A DNA stretch of 64,000 nt from Rotaria sordida (taxonomy: Eukaryota > Rotifera > Eurotatoria > Philodinida > Philodinidae): NCBI GenBank assembly GCA_905250125.1, contig CAJNOL010000794.1, positions 1 through 64,000 on the forward strand, read 5' to 3'. The notes beneath the pieces were generated by a model. That model saw only the letters and a list, made by a program, of their open reading frames with translations, was not told the origin of the DNA and did no database searches. Numbering within the stretch: position 1 is the stretch's first letter; every line of letters starts with the position of its first letter. The position numbers and the translations under genes were made by a program. Shown here piece after piece: positions 26,307 through 37,511 of this stretch.

Positions 26307-26985
26307 ATTTCATGTCAGATATTTGCACGATAGAATTGTTAGCATTGGTTTTTCTGTTATTATTGTTTTCTCTTTTTTTTTGTACAGCAAACTTTTTTTG
26401 TTAAAATTTATTGGTCTGATGAAATCTTAATAAAACAAAAATTGGGAATATATCGAATGACGTATGAATATCAATATTGATAATGACTTCATGCAATATA
26501 TTTAAGTGTGTATTGACAGATAAACATGTCAAATTCAACATAGTTATCGTTATCAAATAATCATAAAAATAAAGATCGTCTGTAATTATAGAACAGAACA
26601 TGTAATGATAACGACACCCACGCCTCAAGATATGATTCATTTCTTCCGTTTTTCTTGCAGATATCCTTAACATAATAATAAGTGATGATATCAATAATCA
26701 CTCATCACGGTAGATTTATTATATAGTCACCAGTACATCCATGTATGTAACTTATCATTGGCTTGGAAACGCCAGCTAATTTGTATTTTGTGGAACATTT
26801 CATATGAGAAGTTTTATTCATATAATTTTCACCTACTAGTGAATGTTTGCAAATCAATCCTACCTTTTTTTCTAATAAAGTTTGTTGTTTTATAACTATC
26901 TGTTTGTTGTAATGATATTTCCTCGTAGTTTCTTAAAGAGCGTTTTAACGCCCACGTTCAAAAATTGATTCAAGGGTCAGGTATA
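26307..26985. other. intergenic, no gene seen
   Basis: AT-rich sequence downstream of the coiled-coil gene. Short frames exist on both strands but none has splice sites or recognisable protein character. Confidence 0.4.
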
Positions 26986-27425
26986 TTTAAATCGCATGAT
27001 ATTTTTAGGATATATTGAGACTAGTGGAGAGGCTATGATAAAATTTTCAGCTTCATATCATGATGTTTTCAAGATATATTCATCAAACAAGGATTAAGAA
27101 TAGCCCATTTGGCAACCTAACATTCTCTATAGGTCTTTATTCTATATACTTAATTTGTTTTGTTTGAAAGGGCATGACAGAGCACTTATTTTAAAATTCT
27201 TATTTTTTAAGGATAGAAAAGTGTAATGACAGGAAAAATTTTCAAAAAATGGTGCTCTTTATATAAAAAATACCTGTATATAATAGCAACAAAGGTCAAA
27301 TAAAAAAGAAGAAACTGTCATGTTCTACATTTTGACATGCTCTTTCAAAAAAAACAAAAGATTAAATATATACAATGAAGGCCCACAGAGAATTCTGGAT
27401 CGTGTGATCAAGAATGCATAAAAAG
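26985..27425. repeat. foldback repeat family F, copy 2 (intergenic)
   Basis: Matches copy 1 as described there. Its own arms pair: GTCTTTATTCTATATACTTAATTTGTTTTG followed by GAAAGGGCATGAC on the left mirrors TTTGACATGCTCTTTC and the following ATTAAATATATACAATGAAGGCCC on the right. Confidence 0.55.
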
Positions 27426-29899
27426 AGAAAAAACAAAAAGCATTTCCTGCTTTCTCAGGAAACAATATACTTTTCAAGCAGATGATGACAGGAATCATCT
27501 AAAAATTTGGACGAAAAACGAGATACCGAATAAAAAATTCATGTGATAAATGAAAGATCAGGTATCGATTTATCTTTCCATGAATTTATCTTAATTTTTA
27601 TTTTTTTGAAGAAAATTGACTTTTTTTTACGGGACGACCTTAACAGAACTTCGATTTTCATATTACTTAGCTGGCATATAGTATAAACTCATTTAAATCT
27701 ATTCATTATGTATAATTCACTATTTCTAGATACGACTAGAATGATAGACTTTAAAAAGAACCGAATAAACAATTTCTTAGTTTTAGTCGTATATGTTCTA
27801 GAATACAATTATGCTAATCGGTATTCAAATCTATAAAGCAACAACTTAGTAGTCTCCCGCTTCATCGAGCACAATAGCAATTTTGTCTGGCATGTTAAGA
27901 TGGAAAGCAGATAGAAAATGACAAAACGTCAATGGCGCACAATAGATTAAGATTAACATACGAAAGACAATTTTTCTCTTATGAGTCAGAATAATAACGG
28001 CAACAGTAACAACCAATCCATACACAATTAAAAGTTACGACGAGTACAATTGTCTATATAATATTCGTGGGTGTAAAGAAGGATAACTTGACATTTTGTT
28101 TAAATTAATATTATTAATTCGCCGTTTACAACATGACAAGCCCTAATATGTGGCAGCTATTAAAGATTGTGCGCCTTTAATATAAACAGTTAATCAAAAT
28201 AAATAAATTATTAGAGATTGATGTATGATTAGGTTTCGCGTTGATCGCTGCTCTTTTTGATTTATAGTCGATAACGAAAATTTTCTTTTAATCTTAGCAC
28301 ACATTATGATACACGAAGATTATTGATATTCTCTTTTCATCATCGCAATTACATTGACAGTAAATAGTAGCTCATAAACCGAAAGATTCGAGCACTTTTT
28401 TATGTTGATCATAAATAATCAAATAAATTCTTACAATATATAATATATAGTACAACAAGATCTTAACTAAACATAATGCAAAAAAAGTAAAAATTTTTTA
28501 ACATCATATACAAATCAACGAAAGCTATGGATTGGTATGTAAAGCAACTCAAAAAAAAATGAAAGAAACCTTTGTAGAATTAAAAAAAGAAAATTTCCAT
28601 ATATTCAATGACGATCGATTTATGACGCAGTTACGGCATAACTGCGATCGCATTGTGACTCGTAATTTTGAAAAAGTACGGTGTGGTACGTGTAACTGCG
28701 ATTTTTTTCATCATAATTACGCGTAACTGCGATTATTTCATCGTAACTACATGTAACTGCAGCGCAATGTTTTGCAGTTATGATTGAGATGCGACGCAGT
28801 TACGCCATAACTGCGTCGCAGTTGCTAAAAAAGAGACGACGTGGGTTGACATGCCCTAAACAGAATAATAGTAGTCCATATTTAACCGATCGATATTTTT
28901 CTTTTTTTTTCTCTCGATCACCTTACTAATAGGCATAATGATTGACTTTTCAACAAACACATTTATTTTTGTTAAGATGACAAACACCAAAACATATTTA
29001 TTTAATAATATTTTGTAATTATCCATCAATTTTAGAATTTACAAAAATCGATCATACAAAACTATAAAATGAAAACTTATATGAAATTATTCCTTAACTT
29101 TAGAAGATCATATTCTTGCTCTCAAAATATTTTCACTATAAACAAAAGAATTATGAATAATAGATTATATGTTTTATACATTAACATATTATATGCCTAT
29201 TACTTATGTATGTATCATAGCGGTCTTGATTCCTTAAAAATCATTTTGATTCATTCAAGGTTTGGCGAATAATTCTGATTTTCTGGATTTAGGATGTTCT
29301 TGTATAAGAGTGCCAAAAATTGAAAAAACAGGATAATTCGCCACAATTAGAATGACTTTTAAACAATCAGAAAATCAGAAGTTGCTTCGACGTATATTTA
29401 TGTAGAATTACTATTTAAAGAATAATATTGATTCTCTATCAGATCATTTAACTCTTTAAGTTATAGTTCTTGTTTTCAAAAAAAAACACAAAAGATTTAT
29501 TTTTTGTTTTAGATGCAATATTTTTGTTTCTTTTGTAATTTTTTGTTTTTAAACAAATATACAATGAGTGGCAAATATTGACAACAGACACAACAAGAAA
29601 AAATAAGAAGAATAAAATATAAGATACAACAAATAAAGTTTTTTTTTTTAATTTTTTGTTTCAATTTCCATTAAGGAAAATATAATACATTGATAAAGAC
29701 AAGGAAAACAAAAGTTAAATTCGACGCTATTTTTAATGATTATACTCGCTTGTAAGCGATCATTAAATATATATATATATATATGCACAACAAAATATTA
29801 GGTTAAGAATACATTCACCGGTTATATGGAACAATATTTTACGAGATCTACATTCTCATCTAACATTGACATTCTTTATAAAGAAATATTCACCATTGT
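27426..29899. other. intergenic region holding an AACTGCG-rich repeat
   Basis: No gene seen. Apart from the repeat at 28615-28825 the region is AT-rich and featureless, with a TA run near 29767-29785. Confidence 0.4.
28615..28825. repeat. cluster of AACTGCG / CGCAGTT motifs in both orientations
   Basis: The heptamer AACTGCG or its complement occurs repeatedly: ACGCAGTTACG, CATAACTGCGATCGCA, TGTAACTGCGATT, CGTAACTGCGATT, CATGTAACTGCAGCGC, GACGCAGTTACGCCATAACTGCGTCGCAGTT. The outer parts form an inverted pair (GACGCAGTTACGGCATAACTGCG near 28623 and GACGCAGTTACGCCATAACTGCG near 28793). Locally GC-rich in an AT-rich setting. Confidence 0.7.
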
Positions 29900-31452
29900 T
29901 CAATTCACTTTCAATTTTGAAAATCGATTTAAATATTTGAATTTATTTCTATTAATATTCTTACGTTTTTTAGTCGGACATGCACCATAACCAGTTATAT
30001 TAATATACTGATTTTTATAACATTGGGCAAATAATAGAGAACAATAATTTTCATATAAATTTTGATCATCACCACATATTGGTATATTCATAGTACATTC
30101 ACCACTATGTTTTAAAAATGTCGAAGAATATTGACAACGTATACAAACTGGACGAAATTGTTTAGAATACACACAACGTTCATTTGCTTCACACAGATCT
30201 GGTCGACATTCATTTTCTATTAAAATTTAAATATTAGACAGAAAAAAAGAAATTTTCCTTTTTAAAATTCATACCACAAGAACCTTTATGGGCTAATACA
30301 GGTGTTTGACCTTGTCGATTAGAACTTAGACGCATGACACAAATATTTGGATATGTAATACCATTTGTATCACAAACTGGTTCAGGATTTAATGTTGAAT
30401 TACAATGATTTTTTGGATAACATATTGGCTCACCTGTATTTTGAACTAATAAACAAACTTTATGAGATGGACATCTAACATTTTGACAATCCTCTATGGA
30501 ATAAAAAAAAAGAAAAAAGAAGACAGAAAAGATTATATTTCTTTTTGAATGATTTAAATACTTACTTTGACATTCACCATCATATTTTTTATATAATGCT
30601 GACTGTTGATTGAAGCATTTCCAAGCTTCCATCGCACATTCTGAACTAAATGTCATATTATTTGATGCACATAATGGATGTTGTTCAATTTTAGATGATA
30701 ATGAATCCGATGAAGTACATGATGCTTCACTGCATACACACATTTCTTCATTGTTTATCAATTGACATTGTTGACCAAGACCACAATTAAAATCACATAG
30801 TTTTGGTAATACTATTATATTAAGATATATATAGATATATAGTACATTCTATATATACATACCATTTACAGGACGACAATTTTCAGCATATGCAAATCCA
30901 TCAAGTTCTTTGATATCACTATCGGAATAGTATGATCCACTACATAGTTCTTCATTTGTATCTGCTTCACTTAGACCATAGCATAAATCATTAGTACGTT
31001 GAAAAAAACAATTACCAGCTAAAGTAAAATGAAGATATTAACGCCTTTTGTTGAAAATGAGAAATAGATATCCTCTGCTTTTTATTCTTTTACATCTATA
31101 ATTCCCATTTATTTCAATGAAAAGGATATAAATCCTATAGCTTTTACTTGATCTTATTTCCTTTCATATTACCCTTGACTTGTTATATCGACTCGTTTCT
31201 TAGCATTATGAATTTTGTGACAGATTATGTACATTAAATAGAATCTTACATATTGTCAATATGGATGAATAACCATAGTAAGAACAAGTAAACAGAGAAA
31301 AACTTGAACTCGAATGTTTTTTTTTTCAATAGATATTGAACAAAAATAAAGCATATATATGACATACCTTGTACAATGAAAATGTATTGATTAATGAGAA
31401 CTATAATTATAGTGCTAAGAATACACAACTGAGATAACGATGAAAACCACAT
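29900..31452 (-). CDS. FST: follistatin, secreted TGF-beta/activin antagonist
   Basis: Exons on the minus strand: 31452-31368, 31018-30863, 30811-30566, 30493-30275, 30216-29900; total 1023 bases, 340 residues (vertebrate follistatin about 344). A signal peptide (residues 1-28, hydrophobic ILSTIIIVLINQYIFIVQ) is followed by AGNC at the mature start, exactly where vertebrate follistatin has it, and then a cysteine-containing N-terminal domain. Three follistatin domains follow, roughly one per exon: each has an EGF-like half (CDFNCGLGQQC, CQNVRCPSHKVC, CRPDLCEANERC) and a Kazal half (LCASNNMTFSSECAMEAWKC, VCDTNGITYPNICVM, ICGDDQNLYENYC). After the last Kazal half the tail is basic (TKKRKNINRNKFKYLNRFSK), in contrast to the acidic tail of the vertebrate protein. 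Follistatin-like or other Kazal proteins are alternatives, but the domain order and length fit follistatin best. Confidence 0.88.
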
Positions 31453-31607
31453 TATAGATTAATTAAATTCCTAAAAAAAGTCTTTTTCTTTCTAAATATA
31501 TATTTATGCCAGTGATACTATTAATGCGATATTTCAGGACACTGATCAAATCAGAAAAAAAGAATGAAATACCAATAATACTAAAGGAGAATTACTCAAA
31601 CGAAAGC

Positions 31608-31692
31608 ATAAGAAAAAAAAGAGAGAAAAAAAGAGAGAATTGAGAGAAAGATTGAAGATAGCTGAAAGAGAGAGGGGGAGGGAGAGAACAAA
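31608..31692. promoter_or_regulatory. GAGA-type purine tract upstream of follistatin
   Basis: About 85 bases of nearly pure purine (GAGAGAAAAAAAGAGAGA, later GAGAGAGGGGGAGGGAGAG) 155-240 bases upstream of the follistatin start codon. Such tracts often act in animal promoters as GAGA-factor or nucleosome-free sites; here the role is inferred from position only. Confidence 0.35.
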
Positions 31693-34600
31693 AATAACAG
31701 TTAAATGTAAAATATACGAGAGACATTCATAGAAAAACGATGAAAATATTCGACTCAATTATAACTCCTCCTCCTTGACTTATTTTATTGGAATGAGTAA
31801 TATAAAGTGCATCTATATTTGCTTTGTCATGACCGCTTATCACTAAAATTTTATATTGTCATTGGTACATAATAATAATAATACAAAGAAAATGTCGATT
31901 TTTGCATTTTTGAATTATTATGATTTTTCTTTTCTTTTATTTAATTCTTTAGTCTCCATACATAAGTTTTTTTTCCGGCCTACAAGCACTTCATGTAAAT
32001 CTTGATTTCTGCGTGGGCGATTACGGATATACTTCAATTACTTCTTTTTCCGTGTCTACATAATGCAAACATCATTAATCATGTTCACGTCTTTTGTATT
32101 AGGACATTTTTTTTCCTATTGAAAATATTAGCAAGATGTTAATTTGATTCGAATAAGTTACACTTTTTTCTTGTACATATAATTAGTTACAATTATATCA
32201 CAACAATAATTTGATTGTGAAATATGTTTTTCAAACAAAAGATCATTTACATGGTGTGACCTTCAAAAGTGTTTCAGTCACGTCTTTTCATTGATGTTAT
32301 ACAATATTAATACGAAGAATAGGCGTTTGGTGGGCGTTAATACAGACAATTATGATGATGATAATAATGACTCATACTTTTAGACTGTTTGGACTATTAA
32401 GGAAATGGCATCCAGAAAGTAGAATATTTCTGATTCATATTGTATGTTGTCAATATGGTCCAGTGACTTTCTTTTATGGAAAAGATTTCGACCAATAAAA
32501 ATATTAATAAAAAAAACAATAGATTGATAAAAATCTGTATCAATTAATTATTTTTTTTCAAACTATTTTCATTATCATCGTCATTGACCGTATTTTTACG
32601 GTTGCTGCATGGTTAATAATATATGTAGCTGCAACATGGTGAAGCAATACTTTGATGATAAAAGAACGAAAAAAAGAATTTTTTATAAGTATGGGTTTAT
32701 CTTATTTAGGTAATGACAAACATGCATAGTACTTACAAGCTTTATTTGCTAATACAAATTTTTATTATTGATTACATTAGAAACTTTTTAATAAAAAGAT
32801 TTTTGTCTTTTAATAAAGAAACATTTTTATTTTTCTTGAATATTGTTTTAATGAAACCCTTGATGACGTCAAAAGACGTCGATTTGATTTACAGAGTAGA
32901 CAGGCATTTTTCATTTCTGATAATGACATACATATAAATTATTATGTCACGCTGGTCTTTTTTTTTTAATTTTTCGCCAATTTTTTTTCTCTGTTTATTA
33001 GCTATAACCTTTCTTTTATCAGGTTAATTATTTCAATATAGTCGAACATCGGTGTACTATGAGATAATCCTACAACACATATATACTTCTTTTCTATTTT
33101 CTGTACGAGGATTGAATATAACAAATTAACAGTTATTATATATAAATTTTCCTGTTGGCTTCCAAGTTTATTTTAATATATTAAAAATTTAATGTCTCTC
33201 AACCGGAAGTTTAGTTTTGTATTTTATGCTAGATTATATAATAATCTTATATTATAGAACTTAAAGCATATATGCAACCTTTGAATAAGAAATGAAACTA
33301 TTGTTCAGTGCAAATGAAAAAAAAATATGATGTGGATCAATATTCAAGGTGAAACTAACCAAAATATGAACAGAGTATGACAAGAGAAGAAAAAAACCGA
33401 TTTACTTTCAAGATTCAACTATACAAAATTATGAACATAATGTAAAAAGTATATCTGTATAATAAAATCATAAAAAAAACGTCAGTATTCATAACAGAAG
33501 AGAATTACAGTAGAGTTTAATTACAATTCAAAATCGAATATGATGAATCATTATCAATAGTAGTAAAATTACTCATAGGTTAAACAAGTTGAATCATAGA
33601 TTACATGACACATTTGTTATTTAACATGTTTTATATTAACGTTTTTTTCGTAATTATTTGACATGATGCAACATAAAACAAATGTTTTCCTTTTTTCAAA
33701 ATTGAATTGATTATTTGAATAATGACTATTGAAGTGTACATGCTAAGATATTGAAATTCGTCTTTTTCATTATTAATCAATATGGATAGAATTTCATCAA
33801 TTACATAATGTCAAACATCTCTCTTCAAATACCTACCTGCGTCGTTGATCATTGCAAACATAAATAGTCTCTTGCCGAGTAAAAAGCACAGATGTCATGC
33901 TTTGAGATGTTGTGATATGCAAATATTCCGATTAAAACTTTTTGATGCCTTTTTATTGAATCGTGATTATAATATAAAATATGAAGAAAATCGATACTGT
34001 GCGTATTTTCAAACATAAATTTAAACAAAGAGACATCTGTTGATATTTACATTTTAATATTATTATGATAATGCTTTCGTAATTATTCGAAAGAACATAG
34101 TTAAAATAATATACAATTAACTACTGTAAAGAAAAAAGAAAAATTCCGAAAGATAATGCTTAGTTTTTTTTCTAAAAATATCTTTTGTCACGTTTTCTAT
34201 CATCATAAGGTAGTGGCAGGAAGGTATGATGTTGTCTAAAAGAATATTAATAGTGTATTATAATCAACAAACACCAATACATTTCATCGGGTTCAAAAAA
34301 AAACCATCACAATCGTGATTTTAATAAATATATTTGTGTTGATTCAAAGAAGTAAATAATATTCCTAACTTTTTGATAATCTCTAAGGATAATGACATTT
34401 ACAAAGATACTCTATTACAAGATAAATATATTTTTATTAAATAATTGCTGAACATCTTTTGACATATTCTTATAACTTTTTTTTAGGAAACTATATATAG
34501 AAATCATGTATTTTAATCTTTGAACAGCTTATTTCAATAAGCTATAAAAAAAAAAAAGAAAAATGACAAATATAGATTTTCAATGTTTGCGTTAGACAAT

Positions 34601-35060
34601 CAGCAAGATACTTTTCAAATTAGTTTCTTTATATAGAATAATTTTGTTATTAAACTTATTTTCTCTAGTTCTCAATATTATTTTTTGTTAAAGTAATTAA
34701 CACATTTAGTAACACTTTTTTTCCTAGAATAAGTTAAAAAACACACTATAATTATAATTATCGAAGTTTATAATTTCAGTTATGATCTATATCTATAATA
34801 TTATATTTCATGTAAATATTTTGATCGGATTATTATTAATACAAAATACAATAAGTTACATATTTCAGGTTTTGATCTCATTTATTTCAAATATTTGAAA
34901 TCAACTAATATGTGCCGGGTTCATCAATGGATCTAACAAAAAAAAGTTACTTCTTGTGGCTTCTATCAGTCGATTGTTTGAATATTTTTTGACAGTATCA
35001 AAATGATGCCATATGGCAAATGTAGTATATTTAATGTATTTAAAAAATAATTGTTCTATT
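31693..35060. other. intergenic, no gene seen
   Basis: AT-rich sequence upstream of follistatin. Only short chance frames were seen on either strand; no splice-site-flanked coding pattern. A duplicated TGACGTCAAAAGACGTC-like palindromic string lies near 32862-32880. Confidence 0.4.
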
Positions 35061-35236
35061 TAGAGCTAGACAAAATTGATCCAAATCAAAACCAAGTTAA
35101 ACTAAGTTATACTTGATTTGATTATTTTTTTTCAATAGCTGACTTTATTTGACAAATCTCTACTCACATAACTGAAAAATACTGGTCAAATCAAACATGA
35201 CTTGGTTTTGACGTGGATCAATTTTGCCCAGCTCTG
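35061..35236. mobile_element. short hAT-type MITE with 8-bp target duplication
   Basis: 176 bases whose ends are inverted repeats: TAGAGCTAGACAAAATTGAT (35061) and the reverse complement of ATCAATTTTGCCCAGCTCTG (35217-35236), extending to AAAACCAAGT on both sides. Flanks are GTTCTATT (35053-35060) and GTTCTGTT (35237-35244), an 8-base target duplication with one mismatch, which is the hAT signature. Confidence 0.75.
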
Positions 35237-36588
35237 GTTCTGTTTTGAACTAGACGTGTAATTATATATCCATCTCATTGTTCGGATAATAGGATTTATT
35301 TATTCTCTGAAGAAGTCTATATGATCTTCGACCTATGCTTGGAATAGAAACTAAAAATAAACTTATTATGAAATCCAAGGCAATTTTGGATAAAAAAAAA
35401 ATGTTACATAAACTGAAGACTTCAAGTGAATAATTGATCTCTTTTCTGAATTATTGACTTTTGTTTTCTTGGTTGATACAGTTTAAAATCTGTTTGTACG
35501 TTCATTTGACAGAGAATTTATGGTTCTACAAAACAGTCAATTTTTACTTTTCAAAAGCATTTTCCTTGTCGGTATAAAATTGAAAAGATCAACACCTACT
35601 GAATCGTCCATCTACGACAGTCAAAAAAAAATATGAGTGAAAATTTTTAACAAAAAAATGTGGCTCGAAACTAAAACTATTGTACATAAAATTCTGCATT
35701 TATTAGCATTTTTGTCAACACTTAAAGATAAACATTTTTATGGAAATTTTTTGAAATAGGAAATTTCGTAAATGCCATATAAATTTCTTTGCAATTGTAC
35801 CGATATGATTTTTTTCCTTTTTAATTCAAAACAGATAGAATATATTCAAAATTAAATTCTGGATCCGACGGCATCAGAATCAACACTTCACAGGATGAAC
35901 ATGATCTTCAAAAACATTATTTTCGATCATAGAGCAAAACACAATAACAAATTTTAGTTTGAAATCTTTTTCTACTGAATAACAATGCCAAGAGCATTGA
36001 AAAGATCATGGACATGTAGAACGTAAAATTCTCTATCTTTTGATTTAAAATACTTTGCAGNNNNNNNNNNNNNNNNNNNNNNNNNNNNNNNNNNNNNNNN
36101 NNNNNNNNNNNNNNNNNNNNNNNNNNNNNNNNNNNNNNNNNNNNNNNNNNNNNNNNNNNNTGATATTGGAACTCGTGATTCTAGACAAATGAAATAGTCT
36201 ATCATCATGAATTATATATCAATCGATAGCTTTTTCATAGAGCTATCCATTGTTGATGCTAAGTCTAAAAAAAAATCTACCTCAGTGAAGGAGGCCAAAG
36301 GAGGGGGGAGGGTAGCATGTATAGATATTTTTTTGTTTTATCATTGATGTATATGTCGGAAATAGGATATATATTAAAATTGAACATCATTCAATTAAAA
36401 TTTTGTTGAAAAATAATTTTAAAAATAAATAAAAAAATTCAACATAAAATAGAAATATTAATTTTAGGAATATAAATCAAATGGTAATTCCGTTTGCCTC
36501 AAACTGCTGGAATTTAATGTATCTTGGGTCAAGAAACATTTCATTATTAGATGAAAAAAGAAATTTTTTAGTTTAGACGTGGATAATC
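35237..36588. other. intergenic with 100-base assembly gap
   Basis: No gene seen. Bases 36061-36160 are N, so sequence is missing or of unknown length. A purine/GGGG-rich patch occurs at 36296-36315. Confidence 0.4.
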
Positions 36589-37141
36589 CTCGTTTAGTTA
36601 ATATTTTTTATTTTCTATGTATTTTACATGGAGTGTTCTTATTAGGAACATTTTTTTGCTGGCTGTTCGAATTAGGAACAGTGTTCCTAATAAGAACAGA
36701 CACATCACTCTTATAATTGTAATAACTCAGTTATTTCAAATTGAAAAAATCTGAACCTTTGGATTTTAACTCTTTGATTGATAAGGAACATTTTTGGTTC
36801 CAGAACTTTTTCAAAATTTTCAAGTTCAGATATAAAAAAACCTCGTTTAGTAAAAATCTTTTTTTTTCTATGTATTTTACATAGACTGTTCGTATTAGGA
36901 ACATTTTTTAGCTTGTTGTTCTTATTAGGAACATGGTCCCTAATACGAACAAATTCATTTCTCCGAAATATACCACTAATTACTTAATTAATTCTCAAGA
37001 TAATTAGCTGATTTTGGCATCATTCGATTTGCCAGATGCTCTTCTACTCCGAAATGCAAACATTTTTTTTTACGATAAAAAATGGCTTGAAAAGAAAGAA
37101 AACAATCGACATCACTGACACAGCTGTTCTTATTAGGAACA
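36589..37141. repeat. tandemly duplicated unit with TGTTC-n7-GAACA palindromes
   Basis: Two diverged copies of a unit starting CCTCGTTTAGT and containing TCTATGTATTTTACATnGA (36587 and 36841), about 250 bases apart. Each carries three imperfect palindromes of the form TGTTCTTATTAGGAACA or its inverse: 36634, 36664, 36682, 36887, 36917, 36935; a seventh is at 37125. All have TGTTC and GAACA half-sites with a 7-base centre. Confidence 0.75.
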
Positions 37142-37511
37142 TCGCCTGTATATACCTCGGTAGATACTTGTCTATAAGACATAATGTTTTTTCTCATGAT
37201 CAATGCAAAATTTAATATTAATCTTATGAGTTGTGTTTACATGTAATATTGATTATTCTGTAGCCACATTTTCGATTTTTTTATCTTTTACTATGTTTTT
37301 CTGACAGTTCTATAATTTTATTTTTCTGGATCTCTATTCAAAACATATTTTCATAAGTATTTTGAAATATGAAAGTGCGTAATGATAAAACTAGACATAC
37401 GTATATACACCCGTGGGCAAAAGACTTCCCCCTCTTCCCTCTTTTTTAAAAAATTTTCAATATTTGCTTTCTTTTTATTATCGAACTAAAGTATAATAAA
37501 GACAATTTATT

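Noticed and set aside
28615..28825. CRISPR-like repeat array
   Set aside because: The repeats are short, unevenly spaced and in both orientations, and the genome is eukaryotic.
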